A DNA stretch of 64,000 nt from Candidatus Allofournierella pullicola. Lineage in GTDB: Bacteria; Bacillota; Clostridia; Oscillospirales; Ruminococcaceae. The stretch lies in NCBI GenBank assembly GCA_019114225.1, contig DXFW01000039.1, positions 107,021 to 171,020 on the forward strand, written 5' to 3'. Made by a program: the position numbers and the translations under genes. Every line of letters starts with the position of its first letter. Position 1 is the first letter of the stretch. The notes under the pieces are model-generated. The model saw only the letters and a program-made list of their open reading frames with translations. It was not told the DNA's origin and made no database searches. Shown piece after piece: positions 26,040 through 34,407 of this stretch.

Positions 26040-28556
26040 ATGAAACTGCTGGTTCTGGACGGCAACAGCATTGCCAACCGCGCCTTTTACGGTATCAAGC
26101 TGCTCACCACAAAAGATGGGCGCTACACCAACGCCATATACGGCTTTATGAACATTCTGCTGAACCTTCTGCGGGAGCACGACCCCGACGAGGTGGCGGT
26201 GGCCTTTGACCTGAAGGCCCCCACCTTCCGCCACAAAATGTTCGACGGCTACAAGGCCACCCGCCACGGCATGCCCCAGGAACTGGCGGCTCAAATGCCG
26301 GTGCTGAAAGAGCTGCTGGCGGACCTGGGCTTTGCCATGGTCAGCCTGGAGGGCTACGAAGCGGACGATTTGCTGGGCACCCTTTCCGCCGCCGCGGCGG
26401 CCCGGGGCGACGACTGCCTCATCGCCACCGGAGACCGGGACAGCCTGCAGCTGGTGAACGAGCACGTGACGGTGCTGCTGGCCGCCACCCGGATGGGCCG
26501 CAGCGAGACGGTGGTGATGGACGAGGCCGCCGTGGAGGAAAAATACGGTGTGAAGCCCAAGCAGCTCATCGAGGTGAAGAGCCTGATGGGCGACACTTCC
26601 GACAACATCCCCGGCGTGCCCGGCGTGGGCGAAAAGACCGCCCTGGAGCTCATCCAGCGCTTTGCCAGCCTCGACGGAGTGTACGAGCACATCGACGACA
26701 AGGCCGTGAAGCCCGGCGTGCGGGCAAAGCTGGCCGCAAACGAGGCCAGCGCCCGGATGAGCCGGGAACTGGCAGAAATCTGCTGCACCGCCCCCATCCC
26801 CACCGAAGCGGGCGCCTACAAGCGCACCGCCGGCAAACCGGCGGAAGCGGCAGCCCTGCTGGCGGAATTGGAAATGCACTCCATGGCTGAGCGGCTGGGC
26901 CTGGACCAGGCTGCCGCCGCCCCCGCCGCCGCGCAGGACCTGCCGGAAGTTTCGCCCGCTCCCCTGCCCGCCGCCCTTTCCGGGCGGGTGTGCATGGCGA
27001 AAGCCGAGGCCGGCTGGTTCGCCGTGCAGGGCGGCAATGTCTGGACGGTGGAGGACGACGCCCTGCCCGCTCTGCTGGAGAGCGAAGCGGAGCTTTGGGT
27101 GTTCGACGCAAAGCCCCTGTACCACATCGCCCTGGACGCGGGCGGTGAGGGAAAAGCCGTCCACTTTGACGCAAAGCTGGCGGCCTATCTTCTGAACCCG
27201 GCGGCCAGCGATTATCAGGCGCAGCAGCTGGAGGCGGAGTATGCCCCCGCCCCCCGCTTTGTGTGCGCGGAACTGCCCGCCGCCGGCGCGCTGGAAGGCC
27301 TTTACGACGCGCTGGCCGCCAAGGTGGACGAACAGGGCATGACGCAGCTTTTGCAGGACATCGAACTGCCCCTGGCCCGGGTGCTGGCGGACATGGAGCG
27401 GATCGGCATGCCGGTGGACAAAGAGGGTCTGGAAGCCTTCGGCACCCTGCTGAAAGCGGAACTGGACAAGACCCTCGCCTCCATCTATGAGGCGGTGGGC
27501 TACACCTTCAACCTGAACAGCCCCAAGCAGCTGGCCCAAGCCCTGTTTGAGAAGATGGGCCTGCCGCCCCGCAAAAAGACCAAGAGCGGCTATTCCACCG
27601 ACGCGGAGACCCTGGAGAGCCTGCGCAGCTACAGCCCGGTGGTGGAGGACATCCTGCAGTACCGCACCTACCAGAAGCTGAACAGCACCTATGTGGAAGG
27701 GCTGCTCAAGGTCATCGGGCCGGACGGCCGGATGCACTCCACCTTCAACCAGACCGAGGCCCGCACCGGGCGGCTTTCCTCCAGCGAGCCGAATCTGCAG
27801 AACATCCCCATCCGCACAAAGCTGGGCAGCCGCTTGCGCCAGTTCTTCATCGCCGGCGATGGCTGCAAGCTGGTGGACGCGGACTACAGCCAGATCGAGC
27901 TGCGCATTCTGGCCCACATCTCCGGCGACGAGACGATGAAAAACGCCTTCCTCACCGGGCAGGACATCCACCGCAGCACCGCCGCCAAAATCTACGGCCT
28001 GCCGCTTGAAATGGTCACTCCCCAGCTGCGCTCTTCCGCCAAGGCGGTGAACTTCGGTATCGTCTACGGCATTGGGGCCTTCAGCCTGGCGCGGGACATC
28101 GGCGTGACCGTGAAGGAAGCGGACGACTTCATCAAAAACTACCTGGCCACCTTCCCCGGCGTAAAGGAGTATATGGATTCCACCATCTCCGCCGGGCGGG
28201 AGAACGGCTATGTGACCACCCTCTTCGGCCGCCGGCGGGCTTTGCCGGAACTTGCCAGCAAAAACTTCAACCTGCGCTCGCTGGGCGAGCGGATGGCCAT
28301 GAACACCCCCATCCAGGGCACCGCCGCCGACGTCATCAAGCTGGCGATGGTGCGGGTGTGGCGCCGCCTGCGGGAAGAGGGCCTTGCGGCCCGGCTCATT
28401 TTGCAGGTGCACGACGAGCTCATCGTGGAGGCCCCCGCCGCCGAGGTGCGGCAGGTCAGCCGTATCCTGAAAGAAGAGATGGAGGGCGCGGTGAACTTCA
28501 CCGTTCCCCTCACCGCCGACGTGAACAGCGGCGACACCTGGCTGGAGGCCCACTGA
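26040..28556 (+). CDS. polA: DNA polymerase I
   Basis: 838 residues. The N-terminal 5' nuclease (1-about 290: FDLKAPTFRHKMFDGYKATR, EADDLLGTL, IATGDRDSLQL, MGDTSDNIPGVPGVGEKTA) is joined to a family A polymerase: motif A DYSQIELRILAHISGD, motif B RSSAKAVNFGIVYG, motif C QVHDELIVEAP. The middle region (about 300-460) has no visible Exo I DxE motif, so proofreading is probably lost, as in many Firmicutes. It fills gaps in repair and removes Okazaki primers. The ATG at 26040 follows CAGGAGGGTCC. It heads a cluster with rimI, tsaD and rarA. Confidence 0.97.
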   Translation: MKLLVLDGNSIANRAFYGIKLLTTKDGRYTNAIYGFMNILLNLLREHDPDEVAVAFDLKAPTFRHKMFDGYKATRHGMPQELAAQMPVLKELLADLGFAMVSLEGYEADDLLGTLSAAAAARGDDCLIATGDRDSLQLVNEHVTVLLAATRMGRSETVVMDEAAVEEKYGVKPKQLIEVKSLMGDTSDNIPGVPGVGEKTALELIQRFASLDGVYEHIDDKAVKPGVRAKLAANEASARMSRELAEICCTAPIPTEAGAYKRTAGKPAEAAALLAELEMHSMAERLGLDQAAAAPAAAQDLPEVSPAPLPAALSGRVCMAKAEAGWFAVQGGNVWTVEDDALPALLESEAELWVFDAKPLYHIALDAGGEGKAVHFDAKLAAYLLNPAASDYQAQQLEAEYAPAPRFVCAELPAAGALEGLYDALAAKVDEQGMTQLLQDIELPLARVLADMERIGMPVDKEGLEAFGTLLKAELDKTLASIYEAVGYTFNLNSPKQLAQALFEKMGLPPRKKTKSGYSTDAETLESLRSYSPVVEDILQYRTYQKLNSTYVEGLLKVIGPDGRMHSTFNQTEARTGRLSSSEPNLQNIPIRTKLGSRLRQFFIAGDGCKLVDADYSQIELRILAHISGDETMKNAFLTGQDIHRSTAAKIYGLPLEMVTPQLRSSAKAVNFGIVYGIGAFSLARDIGVTVKEADDFIKNYLATFPGVKEYMDSTISAGRENGYVTTLFGRRRALPELASKNFNLRSLGERMAMNTPIQGTAADVIKLAMVRVWRRLREEGLAARLILQVHDELIVEAPAAEVRQVSRILKEEMEGAVNFTVPLTADVNSGDTWLEAH

Positions 28557-28557
28557 T

Positions 28558-28995
28558 ATGGAACTTTCCGTGCGCCCCATGGCCGCTGCCGACGCTTCCC
28601 GCTGCGCCGCCATCGCTGCCGCCGCCCCCGAACCCTGGAGCGAAAGCCAGCTTTTGAGCGAACTGGAAAGCCCCGCCGCCCGGCTGTTCGTGGCCGAAGG
28701 CGACGGGGGCGTTCTGGGCTTTGCCGTCTTTCAGTTGGCAGCGGGCGAGGCCAACCTCTATGCCCTCAATGTGGACCCCGCCGCCCGCCGCAAAGGCGTG
28801 GGCGCGGCGCTGCTGGCAGGGGCGCTGGAGGCCCTCAAAGCCGAGGGCGCCGGCCAGTGTTTTCTGGAGGTGCGGGCGGCCAACGCCCCCGCCCTCGCCC
28901 TCTACCGGCGGCTGGGCTTTTCCTCCGCCGGGGTGCGCCGGGGCTTTTACCGCGACCCGCCCGATGACGCGGTGGTGATGACCCTGACCCTGTAA
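28558..28995 (+). CDS. rimI: Ribosomal-protein-alanine N-acetyltransferase-like GNAT protein
   Basis: 145 residues, a GNAT fold. The acetyl-CoA loop reads RRKGVGAALL (about 78-87), preceded by LYALNVDPA and followed by FLEVRAANAPALALYRRLGF, the RimI signature. RimI acetylates the N terminus of ribosomal protein S18 in E. coli; related proteins also modify other targets. It begins one base after the polA stop and lies 37 bases before tsaD; rimI-tsaD neighbourhood is conserved in bacteria, usually with tsaB, which is not here. Family assignment is firm, the exact substrate inferred. Confidence 0.88.
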   Translation: MELSVRPMAAADASRCAAIAAAAPEPWSESQLLSELESPAARLFVAEGDGGVLGFAVFQLAAGEANLYALNVDPAARRKGVGAALLAGALEALKAEGAGQCFLEVRAANAPALALYRRLGFSSAGVRRGFYRDPPDDAVVMTLTL

Positions 28996-29032
28996 GGTCG
29001 ATTTTTGTATATCGATTGGAGTTTTATACGAT

Positions 29033-30049
29033 ATGTATATTTTAGGAATCGAGAGCACCTGCGACGAGACCGCCGCCGCGGTGGTGGAGGACGGGCGAAA
29101 GCTCGTCAGCAACGTGGTGGCCACCAGCGTGGCGGAACAGGCGCTTTACGGCGGCGTTGTGCCGGAAATTGCCAGCCGCCGCCACATCGAGTACATCAGC
29201 GCCACGGTGCAGGCCGCGCTGGACGAGGCAAAGCTGACCCCCGCGGACCTGGACGGCATTGCCGTCTCCTTTGCGCCGGGGCTCATCGGCGCGGTGCTGG
29301 TGGGGGTAAACTTCGCCAAGGGCCTTTCCTATGCGGCTCAAAAGCCCCTCATCCCGGTGCACCATCTGCGGGGGCACATCGCGGCCCTCTACCTCACCCA
29401 CCCGGATCTGGAACCGCCCTTTTTGTGCCTTGTGGCCAGCGGCGGCCACAGCCACATCGTGCAGGTGCTGGATTACACCCATTACCATGTGCTGGGCCGC
29501 ACGGTGGACGACGCGGCGGGCGAGGCCTTTGACAAGGTGGCCCGCACCTTAGGGCTGGGCTACCCCGGCGGCCCGGCCATCAGCAAGGCAGCCCGAAACG
29601 GCAATGCCAATGCCTATAAACTGCCGGTGCCCCATGTGGACGGGCCTTACAACGTGAGTTTTTCGGGCTTGAAAACGGCGGTGCTGAACGCGGTGAACCA
29701 GGCCCAGATGAAAGGCGAAACGGTGAACGTGGCGGACATGGCCGCCAGCTTCGAGCGGCGTATCGACGAGATCCTGGCGGAAAAGCTGCTGGCGGCCGCC
29801 CAGGACACCGGCGCTTCTTCCATCGCGCTGGCGGGCGGCGTTGCGGCCAACAGCCTCTTGCGCTGCCTGGTGAACGAGGGCGCGCAGAAGCTGGGCGCCA
29901 GACTGTTTTTGCCGGAAATGAAGTTCTGCGGCGACAACGGGGCCATGGTGGCCGCCCAGGGGTTCTATGAACTCAGCGCGGGCAACGTGGCGGGCCTTGA
30001 CCTGAACGGTCTGGCCACCCTTCCCATCGACTACAACAGCCCGGCGTAA
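29033..30049 (+). CDS. tsaD: tRNA N6-adenosine threonylcarbamoyltransferase
   Basis: 338 residues. TsaD transfers threonylcarbamoyl to A37 of ANN-decoding tRNAs, working with TsaB and TsaE, which are not in this window. Visible are the N-terminal GIESTCDETAAAVV, the metal-binding HHLRGHIAALYL (family HxxxH pattern), VASGGHSHIV, DDAAGEAFDKVAR and, near the end, ALAGGVAANSLLR and FCGDNGAMVA. Length is normal. The start at 29033 follows TTGGAG in an AT-rich 37-base gap that stands out from its GC-rich neighbours. Confidence 0.97.
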   Translation: MYILGIESTCDETAAAVVEDGRKLVSNVVATSVAEQALYGGVVPEIASRRHIEYISATVQAALDEAKLTPADLDGIAVSFAPGLIGAVLVGVNFAKGLSYAAQKPLIPVHHLRGHIAALYLTHPDLEPPFLCLVASGGHSHIVQVLDYTHYHVLGRTVDDAAGEAFDKVARTLGLGYPGGPAISKAARNGNANAYKLPVPHVDGPYNVSFSGLKTAVLNAVNQAQMKGETVNVADMAASFERRIDEILAEKLLAAAQDTGASSIALAGGVAANSLLRCLVNEGAQKLGARLFLPEMKFCGDNGAMVAAQGFYELSAGNVAGLDLNGLATLPIDYNSPA

Positions 30050-30091
30050 TGCCGGGTTGCTTTTCCATCGGGCAGAAAGGAGGAGCGCGAA

Positions 30092-31429
30092 ATGGAACAG
30101 ACCACCCTGTTCGACCGCCCGCAGGACCGGCCGCTGGCCAGCCGCATGCGCCCGCGGGATCTGGACGAATTTGCCGGCCAGCAGCACCTGCTGGGCGAGG
30201 GCAAGGTGCTGCGGCGGCTCATCGAGAGCGACCGGGTGAACAGCATGATCTTCTGGGGCCCGCCGGGAGTGGGCAAAACCACCCTGGCCCAGATCATTGC
30301 CCGGCGCACCAAGGCGGAGTTTGTGAACTTCAGCGCCGTGACCAGCGGCGTGAAGGAGATCAAAGCGGTCATGCAGGACGCGGAAGCCCGCCTGCGGCTG
30401 GGCCAGCGCACCATCCTGTTTGTGGACGAAATCCACCGCTTCAACAAGGCCCAGCAGGACGCCTTTCTCCCCTTTGTGGAAAAGGGCAGTATCGTGCTCA
30501 TCGGGGCCACCACCGAGAACCCCAGCTTTGAAATAAACGCGGCGCTTTTGAGCCGGTGCAAGGTGTTCGTCTTAAAGGCCCTCACCCCCGAGGATTTGAC
30601 GGGGCTTTTGCGCCGGGCTCTCACCGACCCCCGGGGCTTTGGGGACAAGACCATTGAGATGGAGCCGGAGGCCTTGGAGCTCATCGCCAACTTTGCCAAC
30701 GGCGACGCGCGCACCGCCCTGAACACGCTGGAGATGGCGGTGCTGAACGCCGAGGAACAGGGCGGAAAGCTGGTGGTGGACCGGCAGCTGCTGGAACAGT
30801 GCACCAGCAAAAAAAGCCTGCTCTACGACAAAAAGGGCGAGGAACACTATAACCTCATCAGCGCGCTGCACAAATCCATGCGCAACTCCGACCCGGACGC
30901 GGCGGTCTATTGGCTGGCCCGCATGCTGGAAGCGGGCGAGGACCCGCTCTATGTGGCGCGGCGGCTCATCCGCTTTGCCAGCGAGGACATCGGCCTTGCG
31001 GACAGCCGGGCGCTGGAGATCGCGGTGGCGGCCTATCAGGCCTGCCACTTCAACGGCATGCCGGAATGCAGCGTGAATCTGGCCCACGCGGTCATCTACC
31101 TCTCGCTGGCCCCCCGCTCCAACGCGGCCTACCGCGCCTATGAGGCGGCGAAGGCGGACGCGGAAAAAATGCTGGACGAGCCGGTGCCGCTGGCCATCCG
31201 CAACGCGCCCACCCGGCTGATGAAGGAGCTGGACTACGGCAAGGGCTACGTCTACGCCCACGACACCGAAGAGAAGGTGGCGGACCTGGAATGCCTGCCT
31301 GAAAACCTCAAAGGCCGCCGCTACTATCTGCCCACCGACCAGGGCAGCGAGGCCCGTGCCGCCGAGAATCTGGCCCGGGTGATGGCCCGCAAGGCGGAAC
31401 TGAAACGCCGGCGGGAGGAAGAAAACTGA
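30092..31429 (+). CDS. rarA: Replication-associated recombination protein A
   Basis: 445 residues, AAA+ ATPase of the RarA/MgsA/WRNIP1 family. Walker A is GPPGVGKTTLAQII (about 54-67), Walker B ILFVDEIHRFNKAQQDAFL, sensor 1 GATTENPSFE. The C-terminal region has YWLARMLEAGEDPLYVARR and NAPTRLMKELDYGKGY, as in the tetramerisation domain. It acts at stalled forks with SSB. AAAGGAGG precedes the ATG at 30092. It ends the polA-rimI-tsaD-rarA cluster and is followed by a strong terminator. Confidence 0.96.
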   Translation: MEQTTLFDRPQDRPLASRMRPRDLDEFAGQQHLLGEGKVLRRLIESDRVNSMIFWGPPGVGKTTLAQIIARRTKAEFVNFSAVTSGVKEIKAVMQDAEARLRLGQRTILFVDEIHRFNKAQQDAFLPFVEKGSIVLIGATTENPSFEINAALLSRCKVFVLKALTPEDLTGLLRRALTDPRGFGDKTIEMEPEALELIANFANGDARTALNTLEMAVLNAEEQGGKLVVDRQLLEQCTSKKSLLYDKKGEEHYNLISALHKSMRNSDPDAAVYWLARMLEAGEDPLYVARRLIRFASEDIGLADSRALEIAVAAYQACHFNGMPECSVNLAHAVIYLSLAPRSNAAYRAYEAAKADAEKMLDEPVPLAIRNAPTRLMKELDYGKGYVYAHDTEEKVADLECLPENLKGRRYYLPTDQGSEARAAENLARVMARKAELKRRREEEN

Positions 31430-31431
31430 GA

Positions 31432-31472
31432 AAAAGAGCCGTGCGGGGCAAACAAGCCCGCACGGCTCTTTT
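31432..31472. terminator. Bidirectional terminator after rarA
   Basis: AAAAGAGCCGTGCGGG (31432-31447) pairs with CCCGCACGGCTCTTTT (31457-31472), a 16-bp perfect stem between convergent genes. Confidence 0.92.
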
Positions 31473-31477
31473 GGTTT

Positions 31478-32146
31478 TTATGCCTGCCTGCGGCCCGCCA
31501 CCGCGGCCAGCAGGTTCAGCGACAGAGTGACGGCACAGAAAAACACCACCACCGCCAGCAGCGGGCCGATGGTGTCCATCAGGGCGGACCAGTCTCCTTC
31601 CCGCACCTGAGTGAAGATATCGGCAAACTGCACCGCAAGAGCGGCCAGGGCCAGCCCCAGGCTGAAAATGCAGCCCGCCGGGGTGCACCGCCGCCGGGCC
31701 AGCTGCACCAGAGGCACGCTCCAGGCCCCCAGCCCCAACAGCAGGCTTGCCACCGAGGCGGCCGCGACCGGGCCGTTCACCGCCAGCACCCACACCAGAA
31801 ACACCGCCACAGCGGCAAAGACTCCCAAACTGGCGGCGCACGCCCACCAAAGCGCCCTTTGCCCGGCGCTGCGGCTCTGGCGTGCCAGTGCCAGCGTCCG
31901 GGCCGCCGCCTCCTCCGCTTCCGGCAGGGGCTGCGGCTGACGGCGGGCGGTCATCAGTTCGGCAAGGCTCACCTCCAGCGCCGCCGCCAGCGGTTCCAGC
32001 GTGGCCAGGTCCGGCAGGCCCACGCCCCGCTCCCAGCGGCTCACCGCCTTGTCGGTGAGGTGCAGCCGCGCGGCCAGCTGGGCCTGGGTCAGCCCCAGCT
32101 CCCTGCGCCGCCCGGCGATGAAATCTCCCAGCGTTTTTGCGTCCAT
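31478..32146 (-). CDS. HTH (XRE-type) regulator with four membrane segments
   Basis: 222 residues. Residues 8-62 form a Cro/CI helix-turn-helix (LTQAQLAARLHLTDKAVSRWERG). After a linker, four hydrophobic segments follow (about 98-123, 125-150, 158-177, 192-217). This membrane-tethered XRE architecture is common in Firmicutes and is presumed to link envelope state to gene expression, but targets are unknown. The ATG at 32146 (MDAKTLGDFI) is preceded by GGGAGGCGAAGAGA. Monocistronic, convergent with rarA; the 210-base upstream gap also holds the Hsp20 terminator. Confidence 0.8.
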   Translation of the reverse strand: MDAKTLGDFIAGRRRELGLTQAQLAARLHLTDKAVSRWERGVGLPDLATLEPLAAALEVSLAELMTARRQPQPLPEAEEAAARTLALARQSRSAGQRALWWACAASLGVFAAVAVFLVWVLAVNGPVAAASVASLLLGLGAWSVPLVQLARRRCTPAGCIFSLGLALAALAVQFADIFTQVREGDWSALMDTIGPLLAVVVFFCAVTLSLNLLAAVAGRRQA

Positions 32147-32292
32147 TCTCTTCGCCTCCCGGCTTTATCCTATCGCACGCCGGCCTCCCCGGTCAACCGA
32201 CGCTTCGTTTAGCGGGGCTGTGCACCCCGGCTCTCTGACAAGTTTTTATACAAAACGATAAAATCATCCGTTTTTCAACCTGCCGTAAATAC

Positions 32293-32328
32293 AAAAAGGG
32301 GCGCCCGGCCAATCTGGCCGGGCGCCCC
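32293..32328 (-). terminator. Terminator of the Hsp20 gene
   Basis: GGGGCGCCCGGCC (32298-32310) pairs with GGCCGGGCGCCCC (32316-32328); on the minus strand five T follow. Confidence 0.9.
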
Positions 32329-32356
32329 CGCTTGCCATGGGGTGTTCTGCGGAACA

Positions 32357-32782
32357 TCAGCCCTCGATCTGGATGGTGCGGGCCGCGGGAGCGACCTCTG
32401 CCTGCTTGGGCAGGGTGATCTCCAGAATACCGCTCTTATAAGCGGCCTTGATGGCGTCGGTGTTGATACCGCTGACGTTGAAGCTGCGGCTGTAGGAGCC
32501 GTACTTGCGCTCGCGGCGCAGGTAGTTGCCTTCGCCCTTGTCCTCCTTCTCGCTGTTGTGGCGGGCGGTGATGACCATGGTGTCGCCGTTCAGGTCAAGG
32601 CTGATGTCCTCCTTCTCAAAGCCGGGCAGCTCCGCCTCCAGCAGGTAGCTGTCGCCCTTGTCCTGAATGTCGCACCGGAACTGGCTCATGTCGCCAAAGC
32701 CGGTGAACAGGCTCTTTTCCATATTGTCCAGATAGTTCCACAGACTGTTTTCCTCACGGGTGAACGGGATCATGCCAAACAT
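32357..32782 (-). CDS. Hsp20/alpha-crystallin small heat-shock protein
   Basis: 141 residues. The alpha-crystallin domain spans about 38-135, with CDIQDKGDSYLLEAELPGFEKEDISLDL, YGSYSRSFNVSGI and the C-terminal GILEITLPK; the extreme C terminus has the flexible tail ARTIQIEG carrying an I-x-I motif. It holds unfolded proteins as an ATP-independent chaperone. The start at 32782 follows ATAGGAG. About 195 bases upstream lies a perfect CIRCE operator, so HrcA repression is expected; hrcA is not in the window. The GC-rich leader between them is unusually long. Confidence 0.93.
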   Translation of the reverse strand: MFGMIPFTREENSLWNYLDNMEKSLFTGFGDMSQFRCDIQDKGDSYLLEAELPGFEKEDISLDLNGDTMVITARHNSEKEDKGEGNYLRRERKYGSYSRSFNVSGINTDAIKAAYKSGILEITLPKQAEVAPAARTIQIEG

Positions 32783-32975
32783 AATAAACTCCTATTCTCC
32801 GCGCACGAAGAGATTTTGTTTTTGGGCGGCGCTGTGTTTGCGCGGGCGCTGCGCCGCTTTGCCGGGGGCTTTGGGTCCCGGGGGTTTGCTCCCGGTCCTC
32901 TTCCTTCCTGACGATACTTACTATACCCCTTCTTTTCGCATTTTATTTGTTCTTTTTATGAATAAATTGTTAATT

Positions 32976-33002
32976 TTAGCACTCTAATCAAAAGAGTGCT
33001 AA
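32976..33002 (-). promoter_or_regulatory. CIRCE operator (HrcA-binding site)
   Basis: TTAGCACTC-N9-GAGTGCTAA, a perfect match to the CIRCE consensus. A -10-like TAATAT (minus strand, 33009-33004) abuts it, so transcription toward hsp20 would start within the operator, the usual CIRCE placement. A second candidate -10, TATAGT, lies closer to hsp20 at 32925-32920. Confidence 0.92.
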
Positions 33003-33038
33003 AATATTAGATCGGGTGGCTGTGATCCTGTTTCCCTC

Positions 33039-33087
33039 TTGACAACTATATCGGGTGCTGATATAGTTATATCGTAACCCGATATAA
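33039..33087 (+). promoter_or_regulatory. padR promoter with two overlapping operator palindromes
   Basis: TTGACA (33039-33044), 17 bases, TATAGT (33062-33067): near consensus. Palindrome 1 is AACTATATC-N7-GATATAGTT (33044-33068), covering the spacer and the -10. Palindrome 2 is TTATATCG-N5-CGATATAA (33067-33087), covering the likely start site. Both share TATATC/GATATA half-sites, which suggests self-repression by the PadR protein. Confidence 0.82.
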
Positions 33088-33117
33088 CGTCAGCTTGTAT
33101 AGCAGGAGGTGTGGCCC

Positions 33118-33438
33118 ATGGCGGAGAGTTTCGCTTTGACCGAAGCGTTTTATTATATTCTTCTTTCTTTGTATCAGCCGCTGCACGGCTACGGCATTAT
33201 GCAAAAGACGCAGGAGTTTTCCGGCGGGCGGGTGCGGCTGGCGGCGGGCACGCTGTACGGCGCGCTGAACGCCCTGCTGGAAAAAGGCTGGATCGTGGCG
33301 CTGCCGGTGGAGGCCGGCAGCCGCAAAAAGGAATACCGTATCACCGCCGCGGGCAAGGCGGCGGTGGAGGCGGAACTTGCCCGGCTGGAGGAACTGGTGA
33401 AAAACGGCCGGGCCGTGACAAAGGAGGGACAGGCATGA
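33118..33438 (+). CDS. PadR-family transcriptional regulator
   Basis: 106 residues, the short PadR-s2 class. The winged helix covers most of the chain: LTEAFYYILLSLYQPLHGYGIMQ, then GTLYGALNALLEKGWI and the wing AGSRKKEYRITAAGKA, ending in an acidic helix. Its ATG at 33118 follows AGGAGGTG; the in-frame GTG at 33109 overlaps that ribosome site. The stop overlaps the DUF2812 start (ATGA). PadR plus DUF2812 is a common Firmicute pair in which the regulator usually represses its own operon; the palindromes in the promoter agree. Confidence 0.93.
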   Translation: MAESFALTEAFYYILLSLYQPLHGYGIMQKTQEFSGGRVRLAAGTLYGALNALLEKGWIVALPVEAGSRKKEYRITAAGKAAVEAELARLEELVKNGRAVTKEGQA

Positions 33439-33938
33439 ACAAGGTGGTGCACAAGGCATTTCTTTTGTGGGACTGGGAAAAGGAGGCCGCCTGGCTCAAT
33501 GAGATGAGCCGCCAGGGCTGGCAGCTGAAGCGGGTGGGCTGGTGCAGCTACGAGTTCGAACCGGGCGAGCCGGGCCGCTGGCAGTACCAGCTGGAAATGC
33601 TGCAAAAAGATGACCCGGACTATCTCGCCTTTCTGGAGGACACGGGCATTCAGGTGGTGGGCAGGCTGTTCAGCTGGGTCTACCTGCGGCGGGAGAACGA
33701 CGGCACCCCCTTTGAACTGTTCAGCGACACGGACTCCATCCTCCGCCACATGGACCGGGTGCTCACCGTGTGCTATGTGATCGGCGGCGTGAACCTGTTT
33801 TTGGGCGGCACCAACCTCATCGGCGGGTTCCCCCATTCCCTGCTCAATCTGGGCTTGGGCGTGCTCATCTGCCTGGGGGCTTTGCCCCTGGCGCTGCGGC
33901 GGCACAAGCTGGCCCGGCGGCGCCAAATGCAGGAATAA
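33435..33938 (+). CDS. DUF2812 membrane protein
   Basis: 167 residues. The N-terminal soluble DUF2812 domain has WDWEKEAAWLNEMSRQGWQLKRVGWCSYEFE and DYLAFLEDTGIQVVGR; two membrane helices follow (about 110-130 and 133-153), then a basic tail (RRHKLARRRQ). The family function is unknown. It is almost always encoded with a PadR regulator, as here with a four-base overlap, and may sense envelope or drug stress (inference). Its TAA stop lies inside the left arm of a large inverted repeat that fills the next 430 bases. Confidence 0.88.
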   Translation: MNKVVHKAFLLWDWEKEAAWLNEMSRQGWQLKRVGWCSYEFEPGEPGRWQYQLEMLQKDDPDYLAFLEDTGIQVVGRLFSWVYLRRENDGTPFELFSDTDSILRHMDRVLTVCYVIGGVNLFLGGTNLIGGFPHSLLNLGLGVLICLGALPLALRRHKLARRRQMQE

Positions 33939-34364
33939 AACAAAGCGGCCCCCGCGGGAATTTCCCATGAGCCGGGGTGCCGTAAGAAAACGGCGCCGGG
34001 AAATAGGCGATTTTGCGGTATCGCGGCGTCAAAGCGCCTTGACAACCACCAAGGGTGCCTGCGGCGCTTTTCCTTGCGCTACCATCAAAATCGCCCATTT
34101 CCTGGTGCTGAGCAGTCCGGGTCCGCGAAGCGGCCAAGGCCCCGGTGGGGCCTTGGACCGGCTGGGCGGTCTGCGAAGCAGAGCGGGCGCATCTTTGTTG
34201 CGCCCGCAGCCCATGCCCCAGGATTTTGGATGAAGAAAGCACAAAGAGCGGCCCCGCAAGCCTTGGTGGCTTGGGGGACCGCTCTGCGTGTTTTATGCGC
34301 CAAAATCCTACGGCAGAACCGCCGTTTTCTTATGCCACCCCAGCTTGGGGCCGCTGTTTATTTT
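33934..34364. repeat. Large non-coding element bounded by imperfect inverted repeats, with internal hairpins
   Basis: The outer arms are 33934-33952 and 34347-34364 (GCGGCCCC pairing with GGGGCCGC plus A/T flank). Next, 33971-33995 pairs with 34320-34344, 22 of 25 positions complementary. Inside: 33991-34015 pairs with 34086-34110 (25 bp, one mismatch, otherwise Watson-Crick or G-U); CCAAGGCCCC (34133-34142) with GGGGCCTTGG (34146-34155); GCGGGCGCA with TGCGCCCGC (about 34184-34208); AGGATTTTGG (34220-34229) with CCAAAATCCT (34300-34309); and AGAGCGG (34245-34251) with CCGCTCT (34279-34285). Small CCGCGAAGCGG and TCTGCGAAGCAGA hairpins share GAA loops. Several short open frames cross it but none has a ribosome site or protein-like composition. 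It could be a MITE-type repeat or a structured RNA. Confidence 0.75.
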
Positions 34365-34407
34365 GCTGTGCACAGGCTGGGCCTTCGCCTTTCGGCTTCC
34401 GCCGCGT

